Positions 9,270 to 16,186 of a DNA stretch of 64,000 nucleotides are shown one piece after another. Position 1 is the stretch's first letter. Each line of letters starts with the position of its first letter. The position numbers were made by a program, and so were the translations under genes. The notes beneath the pieces are model-generated. The model did no database searches, had not been told where the DNA came from, and saw only the letters and a program-made list of their open reading frames with translations. Source of the stretch: Congregibacter variabilis (GTDB lineage: Bacteria > Pseudomonadota > Gammaproteobacteria > Pseudomonadales > Halieaceae); assembly GCF_045689235.1 (NCBI RefSeq), contig NZ_CP136864.1, forward strand, positions 2,542,001 through 2,606,000, given 5' to 3'.

Positions 9270-9375
9270 GGCGGTTCGGCGCCGTTTTGCTCGAGCGTCC
9301 GTCGAGCGGGCTGTTTGATGCTCCAGTGCCGATGGAGATGCGCGAGCAGCTCGAGTATAGCGGGGCCGAATCGCC
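9270..9375. repeat. Dispersed palindromic repeat, copy A
   Basis: A 106-bp intergenic element between the HAD phosphatase and gcvH. Its outer 15 bases (GGCGGTTCGGCGCCG and the reverse complement of CGGGGCCGAATCGCC) form an imperfect inverted repeat, and inside it CTCGAG-containing segments pair again, so one strand can fold into a long hairpin. Copy B at 63569-63674 has the same length and about 14 differences by eye. This suggests a REP/BIME- or MITE-like mobile palindrome, not a gene; no transposase is nearby. Confidence 0.8.
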
Positions 9376-9398
9376 TAGAACAGCTGTAAAGTGTCCGG

Positions 9399-9794
9399 CT
9401 ACTCGTCTTCGGCGCAATGTGCCTGATAGGCCTCTGCGTCCATGAGCAGGCTTTCCACCTCGTCACTGTCTTTGGGCTGTAATCGGAAAAACCAGCCATC
9501 ATGGTAAGGATCGCCATTGACGGTTTCCGGCGCGTCTTCCAGGGCGCTGTTGACCGCAACCACGGTACCGCTGATGGGAGCGTAGATATCGGAAGCGGCT
9601 TTTACAGACTCCACCACACCGGCTTCATCCCCGGCAGCAAGATCAGCGCCTTCATCAGGCAGCTCAACAAATACCACGTCGCCCAATGCTTCCTGAGCAT
9701 GATCACTGATGCCTACCGTAACGGTGCCATCATCTTCCACCCGCGCCCACTCGTGACTGCGGGCAAACCGCAACTCTGGAAGAACCTGACTCAT
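9399..9794 (-). CDS. gcvH: Glycine cleavage system H protein
   Basis: 131 residues. It carries the lipoyl arm that moves the aminomethyl group between GcvP, GcvT and the L protein. Lipoylated Lys65 sits in GVVESVKAASDIYAP, and the beginning (LRFARSHEWARVEDDG) is typical. A good ribosome site (AGGGG) precedes the ATG. In E. coli ubiI is followed by gcvT-gcvH-gcvP; here gcvH alone remains at that position, 90 bp beyond ubiI on the same strand. gcvT and gcvP are not in the window and must lie elsewhere if the pathway works. I see no glycine riboswitch upstream. Confidence 0.96.
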   Translation of the reverse strand: MSQVLPELRFARSHEWARVEDDGTVTVGISDHAQEALGDVVFVELPDEGADLAAGDEAGVVESVKAASDIYAPISGTVVAVNSALEDAPETVNGDPYHDGWFFRLQPKDSDEVESLLMDAEAYQAHCAEDE

Positions 9795-9884
9795 TGATTT
9801 ACCCCTGAAAAGAAAAAACCCTGCGTTTAGCCGACTATTCTAGCTGCAGACCATGAAAACTCAACGCGAATACGCCAACGATAC

Positions 9885-11102
9885 TTAACCTACACCCATA
9901 GCCTGACGAATAATACGCCGCTTCACCATCGGCAGTCCTGCCACAGTTCGCATACCGGTGTTACGCAACCAACGAAGCGGCGGCGCGTCTTGCTCAAACA
10001 ACCGCTTGAAACCGTCCATAGCAGCCATCATGGCAAGGTTGTCTCCTTTGCGGCGGCGCTGATACCGACTCAACACATCCATACGACCGGGCCCCAGGCC
10101 GCGGGCAAATGCCGTATTGAGCTCCTCTGCCAACACCTGTACATCCGCAAGACCCAGATTAATACCCTGCCCCGCAAGGGGGTGGATCGTGTGCGCCGCG
10201 TCCCCGACTAGGGCAACCCCGGGAAGCACATAGTCCACCGCATGACGCTGACGCAAGGGAAAAGCCTTGCGCGGCGCACAGGCTGTTACTTTTCCAAGGG
10301 TATATTCACTCGCCTCACCAAGCGCTTTGGCAAAGTCCGGGTCATCCATGGCTAAAAGCTCGTCGGCCAAATGCTCTTCGATGGACCAGACAATCGAGCA
10401 CAAGCGATCATCGGCACTATCCAGAGGCAGCAAGGCAAGAGGTCCGGTCTGCAAAAAACGCTGCCACGCTGTGTGCTGATGGGGATTCTCAAATGCCACG
10501 GTTGTTACGATGGCCCGATGCCCGTATTCCCATTCGCGAGTGCGCATGCCCAACAATTCACGGGTGGGTGACAGTGCTCCGTCGGCAGCGATGAGTAGCT
10601 GAGCGTGAATACGCCCTCCGTCCTCAAGCTTTAACAACGCTCCGTGCTCATCCAGACTCAGATCAGACAAACGCGCAGGCGCTAAAACACGAACATCGCC
10701 AAGAGCCTGGACCTTTTGCGCCAGCGCGGCAGTGACCAGACGGTTCTCAACAATAGTCCCCAAAGATTCCGCAGACACTTCCTGTGCGTCAAACTCGATG
10801 CGTCCCGTACCTTCGGCATCCCAAACGGTCATATGCTGATAAGCACAGCAGCGGGTGGCTTCGATAACCGGCCATACATCCAACTGCTCCAAAAAGTCTA
10901 TCGATCGAGGCGTCAGCGCACTGACCCGGGCATCGTAATCCTCGGGCGAATCACCCGGTAGCACCGTTGACTGGGGTAACTCTCGGGCCTCAAGCACCAC
11001 GACGGAGCACCCGGAACCTGCCAGGGCAGCGGCCGCGGCGAGCCCGGCAATACCCCCACCAACAATCGCAATATCCACCTTGTCGTAATTTGCCTCACCC
11101 AT
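9885..11102 (-). CDS. ubiI: UbiI/VisC-type FAD-dependent ubiquinone-biosynthesis hydroxylase
   Basis: 405 residues from the ATG at 11102; the frame extends upstream but overlaps ubiH. An FAD Rossmann motif (VDIAIVGGGIAGLAAA) lies at about residues 8-23, and the second FAD motif is GVALVGDAAHTIHPLAGQGINLG. It belongs to the UbiH/UbiF/UbiI flavin monooxygenases that hydroxylate the ubiquinone ring. The assignment to UbiI (C5 hydroxylase) rests on position next to pepP-ubiH as in E. coli; UbiF-like activity cannot be excluded. Its start overlaps the end of ubiH by 8 bp. Confidence 0.88.
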   Translation of the reverse strand: MGEANYDKVDIAIVGGGIAGLAAAAALAGSGCSVVVLEARELPQSTVLPGDSPEDYDARVSALTPRSIDFLEQLDVWPVIEATRCCAYQHMTVWDAEGTGRIEFDAQEVSAESLGTIVENRLVTAALAQKVQALGDVRVLAPARLSDLSLDEHGALLKLEDGGRIHAQLLIAADGALSPTRELLGMRTREWEYGHRAIVTTVAFENPHQHTAWQRFLQTGPLALLPLDSADDRLCSIVWSIEEHLADELLAMDDPDFAKALGEASEYTLGKVTACAPRKAFPLRQRHAVDYVLPGVALVGDAAHTIHPLAGQGINLGLADVQVLAEELNTAFARGLGPGRMDVLSRYQRRRKGDNLAMMAAMDGFKRLFEQDAPPLRWLRNTGMRTVAGLPMVKRRIIRQAMGVG

Positions 11103-12333
11103 GTCCTGACTCCAGCGCTGCCATGCCCGCGGCTTGCTGTACAAACTCCCGGCGCAGCAGCGGGAACATATCCATTCCAGACAGTGCAAGATCTCTACCC
11201 AGAGACAGCACGGGGTCTGTCACCATAAACAGCGCAGGCAAGCCGTCACTGGCTGCGATGGTTTGGGCCTGATCACGCTGGCGGTCCTGCGCATAAGCTG
11301 CCAGCACTGCGGTATCGCCAACCCCGGTGTCCTTGTGCACAGCTTCTGCAAACGTGCGACTGAGCGCCGCCGCGTCACGCAAAGCCAGATTAAAACCCTG
11401 GCCCGCAACCGGATGCAGTGCATGTGCTGCGTTACCAAGAACCACACAGCCGCGTCTTACCTGTTCTACGGCTTCGGTGAGAGTCAGAGGGTAGCTATGA
11501 CGCTCCCCCACTCGCAAAACGCGACCCAATCGATAACCAAAAGCATCAATCAGCGTCCGAGAAAAAACCTCCAGCTCGGCAATCTCCAAAGCGGCAGCCT
11601 CTGCCGGCGCCAGCGTCCAAACCAGAGCCATGCGATGAGGAGCCTGCTGCGAAGGTGGCAGTGGAAGTAGAGCTAAAGGGCCGGTGGCGGTAAAACGCTC
11701 GTAGGCAACGCCGCCATGATCTTTCTCAAAGGCCAAATTAGCGATGAGCGCGCTTTGACCGTAGGTTTTACGCTGGGTGAGGAACCCCAGCTTCTCGCGG
11801 AGGGTCGACTCTGCGCCATCGGCGATCACCAGCACGTCTGCGTCGATCTCTTCTTGATCCAGAATGACTCGCATACCAAGCCCCTGTGGCTTGGCATCGG
11901 TGACCCGGTCGGGGCAACGCAGGGTCAGGCGCGAACAGTCATGTGCAGCCGCAAGCAGTGTTCGTCCCAAACAAGGGTTCTCGACTACCCAACCCAATGC
12001 ATCCCAGCCCTGCTCAGCGCTTGAAAGCAGGCTGCTTCCAAAGCGCCCGCGTCGCGACACGTGAATCTGATCAATGGGAGCCAGCCCGGGCAGCAGAGAG
12101 CTCCATAGCCCGAGTTCCCGATACAAGGTTGCCGTGCTGTAACTCAGCGCAGTGGAGCGCGCATCAAAAGACGGATGGTAGCCCGCCTGAACGTCTCCTG
12201 GCGCGGGCAAGGCACGACCTTCGACCAGAGTAATACGTGCAGAATCGGGTAGTTGCTCATGCAGCAGCAATGCCAGGCTCAGGCCCACCATACCGCCTCC
12301 GGCAATAAGAATATGCGGGGCCTGGACACTCAC
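11095..12333 (-). CDS. ubiH: 2-octaprenyl-6-methoxyphenol hydroxylase UbiH
   Basis: 412 residues from a GTG at 12333, chosen because GAGGAG lies 8 bases upstream; an in-frame GTG at 12342 has no spacing to that site. FAD motif HILIAGGGMVGLSLALL at the N-terminus, the UbiH-typical SFDARSTALSY segment, and the second FAD motif VVLGNAAHALHPVAGQGFNLALRD. It hydroxylates the ubiquinone ring at C1. The GTG overlaps the TGA of pepP, so translation is probably coupled within ygfB-pepP-ubiH-ubiI. Confidence 0.94.
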   Translation of the reverse strand: MSVQAPHILIAGGGMVGLSLALLLHEQLPDSARITLVEGRALPAPGDVQAGYHPSFDARSTALSYSTATLYRELGLWSSLLPGLAPIDQIHVSRRGRFGSSLLSSAEQGWDALGWVVENPCLGRTLLAAAHDCSRLTLRCPDRVTDAKPQGLGMRVILDQEEIDADVLVIADGAESTLREKLGFLTQRKTYGQSALIANLAFEKDHGGVAYERFTATGPLALLPLPPSQQAPHRMALVWTLAPAEAAALEIAELEVFSRTLIDAFGYRLGRVLRVGERHSYPLTLTEAVEQVRRGCVVLGNAAHALHPVAGQGFNLALRDAAALSRTFAEAVHKDTGVGDTAVLAAYAQDRQRDQAQTIAASDGLPALFMVTDPVLSLGRDLALSGMDMFPLLRREFVQQAAGMAALESGHG

Positions 12334-13688
12334 TGCATCCACTCCTCTACTTCTTCGCTGGTTCGTGGCAAGCCGTCACTGAGCAGCTCGTAGCCATGCT
12401 CGGTAATGATCACGTCGTCCTCAATGCGAACACCAATACCCCGCCAGGCGGCAGGAACATTGAGATTATCCGGCGATACATAGATTCCCGGCTCCACAGT
12501 GAGGGCCATACCCGGCTCCAACTGTCGCCACTGCCCCCCGGGACGATAGTCACCTACGTCGTGTACATCCAGACCCAACCAGTGACCCACTCGATGCATA
12601 TAAAAATCCTGATACGCGCCTTCTTTAATAAGCCGGCTTACGTTGCCTCGCAGCAAACCAAGATCCACAAGTCCGCTGGTAATCACATCAACAGTAGCGC
12701 AATGCGCGGCGTTCCAGTCTCGCCCAGGCGCCAAAGCATCAAAGGCCGCTTGCTGCGCCGCCAGGGTCAGCTCATATAGCGCTCGCTGCCTTTTGCTGAA
12801 ATGCCCGCTCACGGGAAAGGTACGGGTGATATCCGCTGCGTAACCACGGTACTCACAGCCCGCATCGATGAGCACAAGATCACCTCGCTTCAAGCGCTGG
12901 TGATTGCCGATGTAGTGCATCGTGCAAGCGTTGGCGCCGCCAGCCACGATACTGGGATAGGCCGCGTGGCGAGCGCCGTGACGCGCAAACTCATGCAATA
13001 GTTCCGCTTCCAGCTGGTACTCATACATACCTGGACGGCACTGACGCATGGCACGACGATGCGCCTGCACGGTTATCGCTGCCGCCTGGCGCATCTGACG
13101 CACTTCGGCCGCTGACTTGAACAGCCGCTGCTCGTGCAACAGATGATCCAGATCCGTAAATTCACCCGGCGGAGCAGCCCCCGCAGCAACTTTACTGCGA
13201 ATACTGTTAACCCAGGCCATAACCCGGGTATCAAACTCTCGGCTGCGACCCATGGAGTAGTACACCCGGTCGCGACCCTCGATCAGTCCCACAAGAATGT
13301 CGTCAATATCACTCAGTGGAAACGCGTCGTCGGCGCCATAGCGCTCACAGGCCGCGTCCGCGCCTACTCGTTCACCATTCCAAAGCTCTTCTTGCGCGTC
13401 TTTCTCATGGCAAAAAAGAACATACTCGCCGTACTCCCTCCCCGGGAGAAACACCGCGACAGCATCAGGCTCGGGAAATCCGGTGAGATAGTGAAAGTCG
13501 CTGTCCTGACGAAAGGGAAATTCCGTATCCCGGCTGCGTGTAGCCAGTGCGCCCGCCGTGACGATAGCGATACTGTTTTGCTCGAGCATCCCCAGCAGCT
13601 TATGTCGACGGCGGCGAAAATCGCCGCGAGGAATATTAGCGACGCGACCTGGAAGCTCGAGCTCGGACAGCGACTGGGCTTCAGTCAT
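12330..13688 (-). CDS. pepP: Xaa-Pro aminopeptidase P
   Basis: 452 residues. It removes N-terminal residues that precede proline. An N-terminal creatinase-like domain is followed by the M24B pita-bread metallopeptidase domain, with the metal-binding aspartates in DAGCEYRGYAADITRTFP and HRVGHWLGLDVHDVG, and the late glutamate ligands in TVEPGIYV and RIEDDVIITEHG. It overlaps ygfB by 8 bp and ubiH by 3 bp in the conserved ygfB-pepP-ubiH-ubiI operon. Confidence 0.96.
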   Translation of the reverse strand: MTEAQSLSELELPGRVANIPRGDFRRRRHKLLGMLEQNSIAIVTAGALATRSRDTEFPFRQDSDFHYLTGFPEPDAVAVFLPGREYGEYVLFCHEKDAQEELWNGERVGADAACERYGADDAFPLSDIDDILVGLIEGRDRVYYSMGRSREFDTRVMAWVNSIRSKVAAGAAPPGEFTDLDHLLHEQRLFKSAAEVRQMRQAAAITVQAHRRAMRQCRPGMYEYQLEAELLHEFARHGARHAAYPSIVAGGANACTMHYIGNHQRLKRGDLVLIDAGCEYRGYAADITRTFPVSGHFSKRQRALYELTLAAQQAAFDALAPGRDWNAAHCATVDVITSGLVDLGLLRGNVSRLIKEGAYQDFYMHRVGHWLGLDVHDVGDYRPGGQWRQLEPGMALTVEPGIYVSPDNLNVPAAWRGIGVRIEDDVIITEHGYELLSDGLPRTSEEVEEWMQ

Positions 13689-14283
13689 TGCTCAAAGGGG
13701 CGGGCTCATCACCGCCAACACCGGCGTCCAACATCACGTTCATAGCGGCCACACGCAGATATTCCAGCAGTTCGTAGTAAGCATCCTCGGCGGCGTTGCT
13801 GTCCTCCTCGTCTTCATCATCCACGGCAGCTTGTGCGATGGCCGCGAAGTCGCGCAAAGCCTCGGCGCTATCGGGTAAGACTGCCTCGCCCTGGCCTTCG
13901 GACTTAACTCGAGCCTGGGCATAACCGCTGAGAAATCCCCGACACCATTGCGCCATTGCCTCAATTCTCTGGGACAACTCCAACTCGTCTTCGGGAAGCA
14001 AGGGCTGAAAGTCAAAAGAGCCCTCGCCGAGGCTTTCGATGGCTGTGTGACGCAAGCTGGCAACACCGTCTGCCAAAGAACCGTGTAGAGAAATATCAAG
14101 GGTTTGCTCCAGCTCTGCCAACAATGCCGCTTCACCGCCGCGGAAACCTCCGCCGAGAAGTCCACAGAGGCAGCCATGCAATTCAGCGGGCGACAACATT
14201 TCGCCTTGCTCGAGGAGTCCGTTAGCAAGTTCGTCAAAAAACGCCGAGATCGAGTCAGCGGGATGTGGGTCTAAGATAGACAA
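13681..14283 (-). CDS. ygfB: YgfB/UPF0149 family protein
   Basis: 200 residues from a TTG at 14283. It matches the YgfB family (LSPAELHGCLCGLLGGG near the N-terminus, an acidic DDEDEED stretch, then EYLRVAAMNVML). In Pseudomonas YgfB has been connected to beta-lactam resistance through control of amidase expression. The open frame reaches an earlier start at 14364, but its first 27 codons are unlike the family and overlap the promoter of the opposite operon. The TTG start has GGA at a normal distance and gives the family length of about 195. Confidence 0.85.
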   Translation of the reverse strand: MSILDPHPADSISAFFDELANGLLEQGEMLSPAELHGCLCGLLGGGFRGGEAALLAELEQTLDISLHGSLADGVASLRHTAIESLGEGSFDFQPLLPEDELELSQRIEAMAQWCRGFLSGYAQARVKSEGQGEAVLPDSAEALRDFAAIAQAAVDDEDEEDSNAAEDAYYELLEYLRVAAMNVMLDAGVGGDEPAPLSND

Positions 14284-14310
14284 TGTGATTTCCAGAGCGC
14301 GTTCGCGCCG

Positions 14311-14339
14311 TTGACCTGCCTGAATACGAACCCTATAGT
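14311..14339 (+). promoter_or_regulatory. Sigma-70 promoter of the zapA operon
   Basis: TTGACC at 14311-14316, a 17-base spacer and TATAGT at 14334-14339 form a strong sigma-70 promoter reading rightward. Transcription would start near 14346, about 30 bases before the ATG of the ZapB-like gene. The reverse strand also reads TATAGG over the same bases, so the divergent ygfB operon may use an overlapping promoter, but its -35 is unclear. Confidence 0.75.
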
Positions 14340-14375
14340 GCCGACAACCCTCCGCGTCACGCAAGTTATGTCTGC

Positions 14376-14585
14376 ATGTCCGATGATGTTTTAAAAGTTC
14401 TGGAAGGCAAGATCGACCAATTAATAGATCTGTGCGCCCAGCTTAACCTCGAAAATCAGGCCCTGAAACGGGAGAACCTGGGGTTCCAGCAGGAACGCCG
14501 GGACCTCATTGCCAAGAATGATCTGGCCCGAGCGCGCGTGGAAGCCACCTTGCAACGCCTGCGCAGTATGGAGGCAGCATCATGA
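14376..14585 (+). CDS. TIGR02449 family small coiled-coil protein (ZapB-like)
   Basis: 69 residues, nearly all predicted helix with heptad-like spacing (KIDQLIDLCAQLNLENQALKREN). It fits TIGR02449, small proteins found just upstream of zapA in Pseudomonas-type genomes. A cell-division role like ZapB is inferred from position and coiled-coil character. It overlaps zapA by 4 bp. No clear Shine-Dalgarno is visible before the ATG. Confidence 0.87.
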   Translation: MSDDVLKVLEGKIDQLIDLCAQLNLENQALKRENLGFQQERRDLIAKNDLARARVEATLQRLRSMEAAS

Positions 14586-14947
14586 GCGCCAATGCCAGCA
14601 CTTTTTCCGTCACCATCCTGGAAAAGGAATATCAGGTCGCCTGCCCCCCGGACCAGCAAGCAGAGCTTTTGCTATCTGCACGCCATCTCGATGAGCAAAT
14701 GCGTGCAATCCGCTCCACGGGCAAGGTTATCGGGCTCGAGCGTATTGCGGTCATGGCAGCTTTAAACATCAGCCATGAACTGCTGCAAACCCGCAACGGA
14801 GTCTCGACCGGCAATGCAAAAGACAGCGGCAAAGCCAATGCAACTGCAGAAAAAAGCGGTGAAGTAGCTGATCCGGCAGGCTTATCCAGCCTGAATGCAA
14901 AGCTGGATGAGGCCCTGCACCAACTACGCCAGCTCGAAATAGGCTGA
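14582..14947 (+). CDS. zapA: Cell division protein ZapA
   Basis: 121 residues. It binds FtsZ and bundles its filaments at midcell. The N-terminal half has the ZapA pattern (VTILEKEYQVACPPDQQAEL, then AARHLDEQM-like ARHLDEQMRAIRSTGKVIGLER), and the C-terminal part is a helical coiled coil used for dimerization. It is coupled to the ZapB-like gene upstream, and 6S RNA follows, the order conserved in gammaproteobacteria. Confidence 0.93.
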   Translation: MSANASTFSVTILEKEYQVACPPDQQAELLLSARHLDEQMRAIRSTGKVIGLERIAVMAALNISHELLQTRNGVSTGNAKDSGKANATAEKSGEVADPAGLSSLNAKLDEALHQLRQLEIG

Positions 14948-14988
14948 ACAAAGCCTGAGGCTCGCCGTTAAGCCTCGTTCAGATACGT

Positions 14989-14994
14989 TATACT
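14989..14994 (+). promoter_or_regulatory. -10 box of the 6S RNA promoter
   Basis: TATACT lies six bases before the predicted 5' end of 6S RNA at about 15001. The matching -35 region (near 14966-14971) is poor. Read-through from the zapA operon could also supply 6S precursor. Confidence 0.5.
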
Positions 14995-15000
14995 TGTTCT

Positions 15001-15183
15001 CGGTCCCTGGTGCATTTGCCAGACACTCTGTCCTCGAGCCGATAAGCGTTAACCGGGGGTGACCGTTGGCGTTGGTGTGCAAGTCCGGCATGACCGGGAA
15101 GCCTAATACGTCACGGAAGCCACCACCTTGAACCATCGGGTTCAAGGGCCGTACCGTCAGCGGTGCTCCGGGTACCGACTTTT
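15001..15183 (+). ncRNA. ssrS: 6S RNA
   Basis: About 180 bases between zapA and ygfA, the conserved place of ssrS. The ends pair (CGGTCCCTGGTGC with GCGGTGCTCCGGGTACCG) as the closing stem. The 3' half has the hallmark hairpin TTGAACC-ATC-GGGTTCAAGG, and a central region with GACCGTT and GACCGGGAAGCC resembles the open bubble that mimics a melted promoter. 6S RNA binds sigma-70 RNA polymerase in stationary phase. Ends are estimated to within a few bases; a short T run follows at 15180. Confidence 0.9.
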
Positions 15184-15253
15184 ATGTCCGCGTATGTCCG
15201 CGATTTAGCTACATAATCAATGTCTTCTCACAACATCAATGTCTTCTCGCATC
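15184..15253 (+). repeat. Short tandem duplications after 6S RNA
   Basis: Two imperfect tandem duplications lie side by side: TATGTCCGCG repeated twice at 15184-15203, then ATCAATGTCTTCTC repeated with a 20-base period at about 15217-15250. They sit between 6S RNA and ygfA. No function is evident; replication slippage would explain them. Confidence 0.6.
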
Positions 15254-15299
15254 CATAGCCCCACTCCCCATTCAGCCCCACTGACAATGGTCTCGCGCC

Positions 15300-15887
15300 G
15301 TGAGTACTGAGGACCTGTCACGCAATGTCCGGCGTCAGCGTCTAAGAGAGCAACGTCGATGTCTCGATAACGATTACGCTCAAGCAGCCTCACTGAAAGC
15401 TGCACAACATTTAGTCCGTGATCCGCTCTGGCAGGCACAACACATCGCGCTCTATCTGAGCAATGACGGTGAGCTCGACCCATCGGCAATCGCCAAGGCT
15501 GCATGGGAGGCGGGCAAACACCTCTATCTTCCGGTGATCAGTTCGTCGGGCATACAATTTTGTCCCTGGCATGTGAGCGACGCCCTCCAACCGAATCGCT
15601 ATGGCATCGGCGAGCCTCAGGGGAAACCGGTTGCACCGGGCACGCTGGAGTTATTGCTGCTGCCGACCGTGGGATGGTCAGCCAGTGGATTTCGCCTGGG
15701 AATGGGCGGCGGTTATTACGATCGGTTTTTAGCGAGCAACAACTGCGAAACCGCGCTACGTTTTGGCCTGGCTTACGATTGCCAGCAAGACGACTCTCTG
15801 GACCTGCTACAAGAATCCTGGGATCAGCCGTTACACGGCGTACTTACGGAAAGCGGAATTAAACGATTTGGCGGTGGCGCTAGCTAG
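15300..15887 (+). CDS. ygfA: 5-formyltetrahydrofolate cyclo-ligase
   Basis: 195 residues from a GTG at 15300. It converts 5-formyl-THF to methenyl-THF with ATP, which rescues a dead-end folate. Family motifs are the N-terminal RRQRLREQRR basic stretch, IALYLSNDGELDP, and the C-terminal GFRLGMGGGYYDRFL loop that binds ATP/folate. It follows 6S RNA, as in E. coli, where the two are co-transcribed. Confidence 0.93.
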   Translation: MSTEDLSRNVRRQRLREQRRCLDNDYAQAASLKAAQHLVRDPLWQAQHIALYLSNDGELDPSAIAKAAWEAGKHLYLPVISSSGIQFCPWHVSDALQPNRYGIGEPQGKPVAPGTLELLLLPTVGWSASGFRLGMGGGYYDRFLASNNCETALRFGLAYDCQQDDSLDLLQESWDQPLHGVLTESGIKRFGGGAS

Positions 15888-16030
15888 CGACTTCCGACGA
15901 GCCCCGCCTGCAACGGTGATGCGGGAGCTGCCACCGTGGAGTTGGCCGACATAGGCAGCAGTAGAGTAACCACCACGCCCAAGCCAAAGAGGGCGGTTAA
16001 GACGAACAACATGTCGGGGCGCTGTTTCAC
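15884..16030 (-). CDS. Small single-pass membrane protein, unknown function
   Basis: 48 residues from a GTG at 16030 with AGGA six to seven bases upstream. The peptide starts MKQRPDMLFVLTALFGLGV, continues as a hydrophobic helix to about residue 26, and ends in a small-residue tail (ANSTVAAPASPLQ...). Charge distribution predicts one transmembrane helix with the N-terminus in the cytoplasm. The good ribosome site, clear hydrophobic segment and position in an otherwise empty 300-bp gap support a real gene. It overlaps the ygfA stop by 4 bp on the opposite strand. The rest of the gap up to ilvA (16031-16186) shows nothing else. Confidence 0.65.
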   Translation of the reverse strand: MKQRPDMLFVLTALFGLGVVVTLLLPMSANSTVAAPASPLQAGLVGSR

Positions 16031-16186
16031 ACAATATCCTGTCAATAAATTCTATGCCGACCGGGCGATAAACTGCGATTCGCATGCAGCAAACTTTGAG
16101 CCACGATCTCTTTTTTGTTACTAAGTCACAAATATGGCATGGAATACGTGCAGGGGCAAGCCGTCTGCTTAGACGAGCCGAGCTTA

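Noticed and set aside
9795..9884. Glycine riboswitch upstream of gcvH
   Set aside because: The gap is 90 bp and lacks the conserved glycine aptamer core; only an ordinary ribosome site is seen.
14924..15145. Open frame on the minus strand over the 6S RNA
   Set aside because: It lies wholly within the conserved structured RNA, has no ribosome site and resembles no family.
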